From JBJELF01 sp051879015 (GTDB taxonomy: Bacteria; Bacillota; Clostridia; Lachnospirales; Lachnospiraceae): a DNA stretch of 44,481 nt. The stretch spans positions 1-44,481 of the forward strand of contig JBJELF010000105.1 in assembly GCA_051879015.1 (NCBI GenBank). Reading direction: 5' to 3'. The position numbers were made by a program, and so were the translations under genes. Every line of letters begins with the position of its first letter. Position 1 is the first letter of the stretch. Of the stretch, positions 22,965 through 30,637 are shown one piece after another. The notes below the pieces were generated by a model, which was not told where the DNA came from, made no database searches, and was given only the letters and a program-made list of their open reading frames with translations.

Positions 22965-23183
22965 AGAATGTTATCCGTATTTCAAAAGAAAGATTCGTGA
23001 AGAATAGATAACAGCATTATATCAGTCCATTCATAATAGAATGTTTTTGGAAGATGTACTGAGCTTAGTAGGATAGCTTTGTGCAATTTTCAGTATTTGC
23101 TTAATGGAGAAAATATTTGTTATCTTAAATTGATGAATCATGAAAAGAAGGTCAAGTATTTTAATTTGATGAAGGGATGGTAA
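22957..23183 (+). pseudogene. Decayed reading frame of unknown origin
   Basis: Downstream of the IS630 remnant a frame from 22957 reads MFEECYPYFKRKIREE, stop, ITALYQSIHNRMFLEDVLSLVG, stop (23074-23076). It then appears to continue in another frame as IALCNFQYLLNGENICYLKL and onwards to KVKYFNLMKGW, with a stop at 23181-23183. The composition looks protein-like but is broken by two stops and a shift. I cannot name the ancestor, and it may be chance. Confidence 0.35.
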
Positions 23184-23188
23184 GAAGT

Positions 23189-24589
23189 ATGCTGCAATTT
23201 AATGAAAATAATTATCAAGAGAAGAAAATGGAATTGGAGGGCAGAAGGATTACTTTTCGCGCTTTTTACAATATTGTTTACGTGGAACATCCGGTAGATG
23301 TGAGCCATCAGTGCATGAATATTTTTGTGCCAGAGGTGTATTATCATGGAGGCAGCATTCAGGGATATACTGCAGAGACTGCTCCAATTTTTATGCCAAA
23401 TATGGTGGGCGGCTATATGCCGGGAGAGGCAGCTGAGCCAGGATATAATCGTTTTGGACCAAGACAAATCAATGCAGTGTTTGCTGCCTTAGAGCATGGT
23501 TATGTGGTCGCAGCACCGGCCATTCGCGGTCGTTCATTGAAAAATGCAGAGGGAGTCAACATAGGAAAAGCACCAGCTTTGATTATAGATATGAAGGCTG
23601 CTGTGCGTTTTCTTCGCTTAATTGCGAATAAAATTCCGGGGGATGTGGAAAAAATTATTACGAATGGCACGAGTGCAGGTGGGGCACTGTCCTCGTTGGT
23701 AGGAGCTACGGGAGATCATCCTGATTATCTTCCTTATTTAGAGAAACTTGGAGCAGCGGATACGTCCGACAAAATTTTTGCTGCATCTTGCTATTGTCCC
23801 ATTACCAATTTGGACCATGCGGACATGGCGTATGAGTGGCAGTTTGATGGTGTATATGAGTTTCGCAGGATGAAAATGTCCATGGCAGAGGGTGGAAGAC
23901 CAAAATTTACACCTGTTGATGGTCATATGAGCGAGGCTGAAATCCATGTCTCAAAAGAGGAAGCAAAAATGTTTCCTGCCTATGTCAATTCCTTGCAGTT
24001 GAAGGATGAAAAGGGGAATGTACTGACCTTGGATGCTAATGGTGATGGTTCGTTTAAGGATTATGTCAAGCAGCAGGTGCTTGTTTCTGCTCAGCGTGCT
24101 CTTGATAGAGGAATGGATTTGTCCGATAAACCATGGCTCATAATACAATCAAGAAAGGCTGTGGAGATGAATTTTGAAAACTATGTACGTGATATTACGA
24201 GAATGAAAAATGCGCCTGCCTTTGATGCATTGGATTTGAACAGTCCGGAAAATGATGAATTTGGAACAAAAGATACGGAGCGATTGCATTTCACAGTCTA
24301 TAGCTATCAAAATAGTACTGTCGCTGGCCCGATGGCAGATACCAAAGTTGTTTGCATGATGAATCCCATGAATTATATTGCAGATGATTTGGCAAAGAAG
24401 GCACCATATTGGCGTATTCGCCATGGCAGCTGTGACCGAGATACGGCATTGGCGATTTCTGCCCTTTTAACTTTATGTTTAAAGGAGGTAGGATGTAAAG
24501 TAGATTATCATTTGCCGTGGGGATTGCCGCACAGTGGAGATTATGATTTGGATGAGCTATTTGTATGGATTGATGAAATTTGTAAGTAG
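23189..24589 (+). CDS. Tannase, subtype B (tannin acyl hydrolase)
   Basis: This alpha/beta hydrolase closely resembles, along its length, the Lactobacillus plantarum tannase (about 469 residues) that releases gallic acid from galloyl esters. Using the ATG at 23189 (466 residues), the nucleophile is Ser162 in ITNGTSAGGALS. The acid is Asp416 and a galloyl-binding acid is Asp418, both in YWRIRHGSCDRDT. The histidine is His448 in LPHSGDYDLDELF. The binding residues of the family are also present: Lys in ITRMKNAPAF and Glu in LNSPENDEFG. No signal peptide is seen, so the enzyme is probably cytoplasmic. An ATG at 23177 is an alternative start, but the ribosome binding site (GAAGGG) touches it. It would let a gut or plant-associated bacterium use dietary gallate esters. 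Confidence 0.9.
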   Translation: MLQFNENNYQEKKMELEGRRITFRAFYNIVYVEHPVDVSHQCMNIFVPEVYYHGGSIQGYTAETAPIFMPNMVGGYMPGEAAEPGYNRFGPRQINAVFAALEHGYVVAAPAIRGRSLKNAEGVNIGKAPALIIDMKAAVRFLRLIANKIPGDVEKIITNGTSAGGALSSLVGATGDHPDYLPYLEKLGAADTSDKIFAASCYCPITNLDHADMAYEWQFDGVYEFRRMKMSMAEGGRPKFTPVDGHMSEAEIHVSKEEAKMFPAYVNSLQLKDEKGNVLTLDANGDGSFKDYVKQQVLVSAQRALDRGMDLSDKPWLIIQSRKAVEMNFENYVRDITRMKNAPAFDALDLNSPENDEFGTKDTERLHFTVYSYQNSTVAGPMADTKVVCMMNPMNYIADDLAKKAPYWRIRHGSCDRDTALAISALLTLCLKEVGCKVDYHLPWGLPHSGDYDLDELFVWIDEICK

Positions 24590-24639
24590 TATTGTGTTCA
24601 GAACCCTAAAGAAAGGGATGAATAAATGAGGGGTAAAAT

Positions 24640-25470
24640 GTGGAAGAGAGATTAGAAGGCATCACGATAGACATAGAGGATGATTTTGACTTGGAAAAAA
24701 TTTCTAATTGCGGTCAATGTTTCCGTGCAAGACATTTTAAAAATGGAATGTACCGATTTATTACTGGGCAATATGTACTTTATATCCAAAAATTGGACGA
24801 AACGCATTATGCAGTGAGTTGTACACAGGAAGAGTGGGATGAATTTTGGACAAATTATTTTGACTTAAAGAGAAATTATCGAGAACTGCGGGAGCGCACG
24901 AAGGAAGGACATCCCTTTGTGCAGAAGGCGATGGAGGCAGGACGTGGTCTTCGCATTCTTCATCAAAATGCGTGGGAGATGCTGATTACGTTTATCATTT
25001 CACAGAGAAAAAATATGCCTGCTATCGCAAAGTCAGTCGATGCACTCGCAGTAAACTACGGCACGGCTATTTTGACAAAATATGAAACGGTATATGCCTT
25101 TCCTACCCCTGAAGAGTTGGCACAGGCGACAGAGGAAGGATTAAAGGAATGCAGTCTAGGCTATCGGGTGCCGTATGTTAAGTCTGCTGCTGAATTAGTG
25201 TTGTCAGGGGCATTGGATTTGGATAAGATTGCAGGGGAGGAAGATGAAACACTCTTTGAGGAACTGCTGAAGGTGTATGGTGTGGGAAAGAAGGTTGCTA
25301 ATTGCATAGCACTGTTTGGTTATGGCAGGACTGCAAGAGTACCGATTGATGTATGGATTGCACGTGTGATAGAGGAAGAGTTTGAGGGAAAAAATCTCTT
25401 TGAAGAATATGGACAAGAGGCTGGAATTGTGCAGCAGTATATCTTTTATTATAAAACGAGACGCAATTGA
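24640..25470 (+). CDS. ogg: 8-oxoguanine DNA glycosylase, OGG1 type
   Basis: This 276-residue base-excision repair enzyme removes 8-oxoguanine and cuts the abasic site. The N-terminal domain contains SNCGQCFRARHF, typical of OGG1. The helix-hairpin-helix reads VYGVGKKVANCIALF, with the catalytic Lys218, and the following loop VPIDVWIARV supplies Asp237. FIISQRKNMPAIAKSV is the conserved helix contacting DNA. The start is GTG at 24640, six bases after GAGGGG; a nearby ATG (24626) is out of frame. It lies 50 bases after the tannase on the same strand and is followed by a clear terminator, so the two may form one transcript, without an evident functional link. Confidence 0.93.
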   Translation: MEERLEGITIDIEDDFDLEKISNCGQCFRARHFKNGMYRFITGQYVLYIQKLDETHYAVSCTQEEWDEFWTNYFDLKRNYRELRERTKEGHPFVQKAMEAGRGLRILHQNAWEMLITFIISQRKNMPAIAKSVDALAVNYGTAILTKYETVYAFPTPEELAQATEEGLKECSLGYRVPYVKSAAELVLSGALDLDKIAGEEDETLFEELLKVYGVGKKVANCIALFGYGRTARVPIDVWIARVIEEEFEGKNLFEEYGQEAGIVQQYIFYYKTRRN

Positions 25471-25491
25471 ATAGAAAAGGAACATACCTTC

Positions 25492-25534
25492 AAGGTCATA
25501 CATTTTTGTGCAAGCAGGAAATGTATGACCTTTT
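25492..25534 (+). terminator. Terminator after the DNA glycosylase gene
   Basis: AAGGTCATACATTT (25492-25505) and AAATGTATGACCTT (25519-25532) form a 14-bp perfect stem with a 13-base loop and end in TTTT. It lies between the convergent glycosylase and glycerate kinase genes. Confidence 0.8.
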
Positions 25535-25547
25535 GAATTTGGCATGA

Positions 25548-26711
25548 TTATTTGGAGGCTTGCAGTCCAATTGGTCTTGAACATAACCAGGCACGCATTA
25601 CCTGTTCTGCTGTGTCTGATAAATTTTCTTTGGCTTGTTGGGGATTCATGGCTTCCTCTAGACTGCAGATGCTGCGCAGAATCGGAAAAAAAGCATCGAT
25701 TCCATGTTGATTGCATTCTACAGCATTTTTGCTCACGCTTCCAGCAAAGGCAAAAACGGGTTTCTGATATTTTTTGGCAAGTGCAGCCACTCCGATGGGG
25801 GCCTTTCCCATGACTGTTTGAGCATCCAAACGTCCCTCACCCGTAATCACGAGGTCAGCATCTTTGATGTATTCTTCTAAATTTGTTCCTTTTAAGATTA
25901 ATTCTACGCCTTTCTCTAGTTTTCCATTAAGATAAGAAAGAAAGGCAAAACCCATACCGCCGGCGGCCCCACACCCTGGAAGAGATTGGTCGGCATGTGG
26001 GTATACTTTTTTTGTGAGAGCAGCATAATGGGAAAGCCATTTGTCCATCTGTGCAATAGAAGCAGGGGAAGCACCTTTTTGCGGGCCATACACGACGCTG
26101 CAGCCATTGCTCCCGCACAGTGGATTGGTTACGTCGCAGGCAATCAAAAACACACACTCCTGGAGTTCAGGCATTGCTTTTTCGCATTTGATGCTGTGAA
26201 GATGCTCCAGTCCCTTTGCGCCGAAGGCAAGTGGTTTTCCTTGGGCATCGAGAAATTCGTATCCGAGTGCCTGCAGCATTCCAATGCCTCCATCATTGGT
26301 GGCACTGCCGCCGATGCCGATGATAAAATTGCGGCAGCCTTTACGGATAGCATCTTTTATGATCTGTCCAACACCGTAAGTAGTTGTGTTTTCCGGGTTG
26401 CGTTCGGTATCGCACACAAGAGTGATACCTGCGGCGGCAGACATTTCAATAATAGCAGTCTGGCTTGCGCTGAGGATTCCGTACTGTGCCGAAATGGGAC
26501 GAGCAAGTGGATCGAACACAGAAACGGTCTGCAAAATACCGCCCATGCCGGATACAAGTGCGTCCATTGTTCCTTCCCCGCCGTCTGCAAGCGGACGAAC
26601 GAATACTTCTGCTTTGGGTTGTACACGGTAAATACCTTCAGCAATAGCTTGTCCTGCTTCCATGGAAGTTAGACTTCCTTTTAATGAATCAATTGCAATA
26701 ACAATTTTCAT
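25548..26711 (-). CDS. glxK: Glycerate kinase (GlxK/GarK family)
   Basis: This cytoplasmic kinase phosphorylates D-glycerate, normally to 2-phosphoglycerate, and feeds lower glycolysis. The 387-residue protein has family hallmarks throughout: the start MKIVIAIDSLKGSLTSMEA, PLADGGEGTMDAL, IGIGGSATNDGG, CDVTNPLCG, GAAGGMGFAFLSYL and DLVITGEGRLDAQTVMGKAPIGVA. AAGGAG lies about 15 bases before the ATG, which is rather far. It has its own promoter (26785-26813), back-to-back with that of the HAD hydrolase. No glycerate uptake or production genes are adjacent, so its source of glycerate is unknown. Confidence 0.94.
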   Translation of the reverse strand: MKIVIAIDSLKGSLTSMEAGQAIAEGIYRVQPKAEVFVRPLADGGEGTMDALVSGMGGILQTVSVFDPLARPISAQYGILSASQTAIIEMSAAAGITLVCDTERNPENTTTYGVGQIIKDAIRKGCRNFIIGIGGSATNDGGIGMLQALGYEFLDAQGKPLAFGAKGLEHLHSIKCEKAMPELQECVFLIACDVTNPLCGSNGCSVVYGPQKGASPASIAQMDKWLSHYAALTKKVYPHADQSLPGCGAAGGMGFAFLSYLNGKLEKGVELILKGTNLEEYIKDADLVITGEGRLDAQTVMGKAPIGVAALAKKYQKPVFAFAGSVSKNAVECNQHGIDAFFPILRSICSLEEAMNPQQAKENLSDTAEQVMRAWLCSRPIGLQASK

Positions 26712-26784
26712 AAAAGTTTAAGATTGCTCCTTTCTGTCAAAATTGACATATCATTTTGGGGAAAATCAAGTGATGAATGGTTTT

Positions 26785-26813
26785 ATTATAGCAGGGATTG
26801 TCTGATTTGTCAT
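26785..26813 (-). promoter_or_regulatory. Predicted glycerate kinase promoter
   Basis: On the minus strand, -35 ATGACA (26813-26808), 17-base spacer, perfect -10 TATAAT (26790-26785). Confidence 0.7.
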
Positions 26814-26825
26814 TCGGAATCCCCA

Positions 26826-26854
26826 TTGACATTTATCAATGCAAGTGGGATAAT
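26826..26854 (+). promoter_or_regulatory. Predicted HAD hydrolase promoter
   Basis: Perfect -35 TTGACA (26826-26831), 17-base spacer, -10 GATAAT (26849-26854). The -35 boxes of this and the divergent glycerate kinase promoter are only 12 bases apart, so polymerase binding at one may affect the other. Confidence 0.7.
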
Positions 26855-26895
26855 CAAACAAGATCCGATTGATGAAAGTACTGGGGAGGATTGGT

Positions 26896-27609
26896 ATGTA
26901 TAAAAATTATATTTTTGATTTTTATGGCACGTTGGCGGATATTCGGACGGACGAGAGTAATTCATATCTTTGGAAAAAGATGACTGAACTTTATGCAGCG
27001 TTTGGGGCTGCCTATAAGGACAAGGAGTTGGAGCAGCGTCTGCGAGTGTTAGAGCATGAGGCAGTTGGAGAGAATGACTATCTGGAGCCAAATATGACAG
27101 AGCTGTTTGCCCGTCTTTATGAAGAGAAGGGTGTTTCCTGCGAGGAGATACAGGCACGTATGACCGCTATGATTTTTCGGGCATTATCGAGAGAATATTT
27201 GCGCTGCTATGATGGAGTAAAGGAATTTCTTCAAGAACTGCGTGACAGACATAAGGGAGTCTATTTGCTGTCCAATGCACAGTCAGATTTCACTCGTCCT
27301 GAGATTGCGATGTTAGGACTGACTAAATATTTTGATGAGATTTTTATTTCGTCTGAGCAGGGAGTAAAAAAGCCCTCAAGACAGTTTTTTGAAAAATTGT
27401 TGAAGACCTATCATTTAAATCCGACGGAATGTATCATGATTGGAAATGACGAGAGTGCGGATATCGCTGGCGCCAACATGGTAGGAATGGACAGTTTATA
27501 TATCCATACGGCAATTTCGCCTCAGATTACGGGATTGGAACCTGCCACCTATCGTGTGATGGATGGGGACTTCTGGAAAGTAAGAGAATTGATTTTAGCG
27601 CACGCATAG
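26896..27609 (+). CDS. HAD-superfamily hydrolase
   Basis: A 237-residue HAD hydrolase with a helical cap (about 15-95). Motif I is IFDFYGTLAD with nucleophile Asp8. The second aspartate of the usual DxD is replaced by Tyr, as in L-2-haloacid dehalogenases, while phosphatases keep Asp. Motif II is YLLSNAQSDF, the motif III lysine is in EQGVKKPSRQFF, and motif IV is MIGNDESADIAGA. This mixed pattern makes the substrate class uncertain. The ATG at 26896 is six bases after GGGGAGG; an in-frame ATG at 26869 has no such site. It has its own promoter and is the only gene of its transcript. Confidence 0.88.
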   Translation: MYKNYIFDFYGTLADIRTDESNSYLWKKMTELYAAFGAAYKDKELEQRLRVLEHEAVGENDYLEPNMTELFARLYEEKGVSCEEIQARMTAMIFRALSREYLRCYDGVKEFLQELRDRHKGVYLLSNAQSDFTRPEIAMLGLTKYFDEIFISSEQGVKKPSRQFFEKLLKTYHLNPTECIMIGNDESADIAGANMVGMDSLYIHTAISPQITGLEPATYRVMDGDFWKVRELILAHA

Positions 27610-27618
27610 GCGTGCGCT
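27597..27618 (+). terminator. Compact hairpin overlapping the HAD gene stop codon
   Basis: AGCGCACGC (27597-27605) and GCGTGCGCT (27610-27618) form a 9-bp GC-rich stem with a four-base loop that contains the TAG stop. A broken T-rich stretch (AGTTTACTTTTT) follows, so termination is probable but not ideal. Confidence 0.55.
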
Positions 27619-27677
27619 AGTTTACTTTTTATATAAGAACAGGCAGAAAATTCACTGCGTCCTGTGTTCTTTGGATA

Positions 27678-28853
27678 TTAGGCAGTGGGTAGTTCACTGG
27701 TATCAATTGCTTTATCGACTGTAACTGCGGCTTCTGCACGCGCAAATAGTTCGGATGTTTGATCTTTTACGTTCATTTCATTTTTTTGCAGTTCTTTGTT
27801 TGGTTCAAATGGTTTTGTTTTGTGATTTTCGTTATCATCAGTTGTTGTTATGAGGACTTCTCGCTCTGTTGCTGTACCAGTTGATTCTCTCACCACCAAA
27901 GGTGCGCGCAGCAGAATAGAGCCAATCGCTACATTATTTAAAAGGCAGGTAATGGCATAGTATCCACATTTTCCCAGAGAAATGCGGTCTTGGCGAATGG
28001 TTGTCAGCGGAATTGGTGCATGAGCAGAAATTGGCAGATCATCGAAGCCGATAATGCTGATTTCTTCGGGTACGCGAATGCCGCGGTCATGACATTCTGT
28101 CAAAGTGGCGAGGGCACGAAGGTCATGAGAGCAGAGAATGGCTGTCACTCCAAGTTTGTACAATTTTGGCACGTATGTTCTAGCCGATTCTGCGACAAAA
28201 TATTCAAGACCAACATAATCTTCATGGTAAGTCAGACCATATTTTTCCAGAGCATTGAGATAGGCTTGATAGCGAGCTTTTAAAATGTAGGATTCCAAGG
28301 GACCTGAGATAAGACCAATTTTAGTGTGTCCCTGCTCTTTTAAATATTTGATGGCTAAATTGAAGCCCTCCTGGCTGTCACAGCCAACAGTGGCGATGTG
28401 AGGATTGTCTGCGATATAGTTGTCAAATAAAACGGTGGCAAAGTTAGTTGTTTTTAATTCTTTCATCCAAGGGTCAATCAGTGAGAGTCCGAGAATGAAG
28501 GCAGCCTGATATCCATGTTCCATCATAAAGACTCCGTAGGGATGTTCTTTTTGGAATGTCTCGTTGATGGAATAGACGTCGATAGTCCAATTGTCTAGTG
28601 CAGCCATTTGTTTGAAACCAAGTATGATATCATAGCCAAAGGAATTTGGTGAATCATAGTCCATATTTGCAACTAGAATACAGAGTGCCTGCTCTTTTTT
28701 CTGGAGACGTTTATGGACATAGCCTAGCTCCACAGCGGTTTCCAGTATTTTTTTTCGCATATCTTCACTGATATCGCTGGCATTGTTTAGCCCTTTAGAA
28801 ACTGTGCCTTTAGATATACCCAATTTTTGGGCGATGTCGTGCATAGTAGCCAT
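27678..28853 (-). CDS. LacI-family transcriptional regulator of the maltodextrin locus
   Basis: A 391-residue repressor-type regulator. The N-terminal helix-turn-helix is MHDIAQKLGISKGTVSKGLNN, with the LacI hinge (SDISEDMRKKILETAVELGYV) after it. The periplasmic-binding-like effector domain (about 60-335) ends near TTIRQDRISLGKCGYYAI and PLVVRESTG. The last 50 residues are a polar, Lys/Glu/Asn-rich tail not normally present in this family. I start at ATG 28853 (MATMHDIAQ), preceded by AAGGGA; the frame is open further upstream without a ribosome binding site. It is divergent from malE, so it most likely controls the malEFG-pul-debranching genes and malQ, with maltose or maltodextrin as effector. 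Confidence 0.9.
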   Translation of the reverse strand: MATMHDIAQKLGISKGTVSKGLNNASDISEDMRKKILETAVELGYVHKRLQKKEQALCILVANMDYDSPNSFGYDIILGFKQMAALDNWTIDVYSINETFQKEHPYGVFMMEHGYQAAFILGLSLIDPWMKELKTTNFATVLFDNYIADNPHIATVGCDSQEGFNLAIKYLKEQGHTKIGLISGPLESYILKARYQAYLNALEKYGLTYHEDYVGLEYFVAESARTYVPKLYKLGVTAILCSHDLRALATLTECHDRGIRVPEEISIIGFDDLPISAHAPIPLTTIRQDRISLGKCGYYAITCLLNNVAIGSILLRAPLVVRESTGTATEREVLITTTDDNENHKTKPFEPNKELQKNEMNVKDQTSELFARAEAAVTVDKAIDTSELPTA

Positions 28854-28984
28854 GAGTAAGTAGTTCCCTTCTGTAAAAATATATAATGCTGCTGACCAAG
28901 CAAAATGGTCGCTTTGTGTGCGATTTATTATTATCAAAATGTTTCATTATGTTTCATTAGGTTCCATTTTTTTTATGTTAGCAT

Positions 28985-29013
28985 ATAATAGCATATTTTT
29001 GATGGAAAAGCAA
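28985..29013 (-). promoter_or_regulatory. Predicted promoter of the LacI-type regulator
   Basis: On the minus strand, -35 TTGCTT (29013-29008), 17-base spacer, -10 TATTAT (28990-28985). Downstream in the leader are two repeated elements, AATGTTTC (28938-28945) and TATGTTTC (28948-28955), ten bases apart, which may be autoregulatory sites. Confidence 0.5.
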
Positions 29014-29162
29014 TGGAGCGAAATCATAAAATATCTAAAATTTCGCAATGTTTCTAATCGATACTGTTGGAGATGAATGAAAAAAACAATAGAATGGTTG
29101 TTTGGTCAGGAAAAAATCCATAAAAAAAATAAAAAAAAACGCATTTTTTTGAAAAAATGTGC

Positions 29163-29211
29163 TTGATTTATTTGATGAAATTTGCTATCATAAAAATACC
29201 GAAACTTTACG
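29163..29211 (+). promoter_or_regulatory. Predicted malE promoter with candidate operator
   Basis: -35 TTGATT (29163-29168), 17-base spacer, -10 TATCAT (29186-29191). At the predicted transcription start lies CGAAACTTTACG (29200-29211). The same CGAAACTTT occurs just after the malQ promoter (39408-39416, minus strand), and a related inverted version, CGCAATGTTTC, lies at 29044-29054. The rest of the 28854-29235 gap is A/T-rich with poly-A tracts and codes for nothing. Confidence 0.55.
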
Positions 29212-29235
29212 AAAAATCAAAGGAGGACAATAATT

Positions 29236-30525
29236 ATGAGAATCAAAAAGTTTCTTGCACCTGTACTGGTCACTGCTATGGCAATGAGTTTATTGGCAGG
29301 ATGCAGCTCATCAAATGATGGGAACAACAATTCTACAACAGGTGCACAGAGCGGCACTCAGGGTGGAAGCACAGAAGTTCAGGATATCACCTTGAAGGTA
29401 TGGTGTCCACAAAATCAGGTTGAGACTGGTATTATGGCTGAGCAGCAGGCTGCTTTCCAGGCTGAGCATCCAGAATACAACATTACTTGGGTAACAGAAA
29501 TTGTCGGTGAGGATAAGTGTCAGGAGTCTGTACTGAAAGATGTAGAGGCAGCTGCTGATGTATTTATGTTTTCATCTGACCAGACTATCCCTATGCAGGA
29601 GGCAGGTGCAATTGCACGTCTGGGCGGTTCTGCTGAAGAGATGGTAAAATCTACAATGGATGAGACCGTATATTCCACAGTCATGATTGACGATGCTTTG
29701 TACGGAATTCCATTTACACATAATACTTTCTTCCTATTCTATGATAAGACTATCATGGATGAGGATGATATTACTTCACTTGAGAAAATTATGGCAAAAG
29801 ATACTGCCGATAATGTATATAATTTTTATTTTGAGTCTGCTGGTGGCTGGAAACTGGGCGCTTATTACTATGGCGCTGGCTTGAGCGTGTTTGGTGAATC
29901 TGGAAAGGATTTGTCTGCCGGCGTAGATTGGAACAATGAGACTGGCGTTGCAGTTACCAATTATCTGATTGATTTGATTAATAATCCTAAGTGTGCATAT
30001 GATGGCGAAATTGCTGTATCTGAGTTGGCTGCTGACCATAGACTGGGATGCTGGTTTGATGGTTCTTGGAACTATGATATGTACAAGGATGCTTTGGGTG
30101 ATGACCTTGGTATCGCTACTATTCCTACTTTTAATCCAGATGGAAATGACTATCAGTTGCTTGGCTTCTACAGCTCCAAGGCAATTGGCGTAAATGCTCA
30201 TTCTAAGAATATGGCAGCTGCTGTTGCTTTCGCTGCTTTCCTTGGCAATGAAGAGAATCAGCTGCTCCGTTTTGAGAAGTCTTCTCAGGTACCTACCAAT
30301 AAAACCGCGAGCCAAAACGAAGTGGTTACCAGCAATGAATTGGCAGCAGTTATCGTAGCTGAGTCCAACAACTGCAGTGTGGCACAGCCTACTAACTCTG
30401 TATTCAGTGCTAGATATTGGACATATGCAAATGCAATCCCTACCGAAATCAGAAGTGGTGTTATTACAAAGGACAATGTGCAGTCCAAATTGAACGACTT
30501 TGTTGCAGCTATGACCGCAGAATAA
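29236..30525 (+). CDS. malE: Maltose/maltodextrin ABC transporter, substrate-binding lipoprotein
   Basis: A 429-residue extracellular lipoprotein. The signal peptide ends in a lipobox, SLLAGC, with Cys23 as the lipid-attachment site, then a Ser/Asn/Gly/Thr-rich spacer. The mature part is a family 1 solute-binding protein. LKVWCPQNQVETGIMAEQQAAFQAEHPEY is the usual start of lobe 1, and GIPFTHNTFFLFYDKTI is the typical sugar-binding core segment. AGGAGG precedes the ATG by nine bases. It is followed by a hairpin and then malF and malG, so it is the first gene of the importer operon. The maltodextrin specificity is inferred from the pullulanase, debranching and MalQ genes around it. Confidence 0.92.
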   Translation: MRIKKFLAPVLVTAMAMSLLAGCSSSNDGNNNSTTGAQSGTQGGSTEVQDITLKVWCPQNQVETGIMAEQQAAFQAEHPEYNITWVTEIVGEDKCQESVLKDVEAAADVFMFSSDQTIPMQEAGAIARLGGSAEEMVKSTMDETVYSTVMIDDALYGIPFTHNTFFLFYDKTIMDEDDITSLEKIMAKDTADNVYNFYFESAGGWKLGAYYYGAGLSVFGESGKDLSAGVDWNNETGVAVTNYLIDLINNPKCAYDGEIAVSELAADHRLGCWFDGSWNYDMYKDALGDDLGIATIPTFNPDGNDYQLLGFYSSKAIGVNAHSKNMAAAVAFAAFLGNEENQLLRFEKSSQVPTNKTASQNEVVTSNELAAVIVAESNNCSVAQPTNSVFSARYWTYANAIPTEIRSGVITKDNVQSKLNDFVAAMTAE

Positions 30526-30551
30526 TTGTCTTTCTTTTTTAATACGTTTGA

Positions 30552-30595
30552 AGCGGAGCAGACAGAAACCGTGAAAATTCTGTCTGTTTTCCGCT
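30552..30595 (+). terminator. Hairpin between malE and malF
   Basis: AGCGGA-CAGACAGAA (30552-30567) pairs with TTCTGTCTG (30578-30586) and, after a TTT bulge, TCCGCT (30590-30595). There is no T-run directly after it, so it more likely protects the malE mRNA end or causes partial termination, giving more binding protein than permease. Confidence 0.55.
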
Positions 30596-30637
30596 GAGCA
30601 ATGTTTATCGTCTGATTGATTCGAGAGGGGGCTTTAT

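Noticed and set aside
25986..26672. 228-codon plus-strand frame opposite the glycerate kinase
   Set aside because: It is the antisense shadow of a highly conserved enzyme gene; no ribosome binding site or family features.
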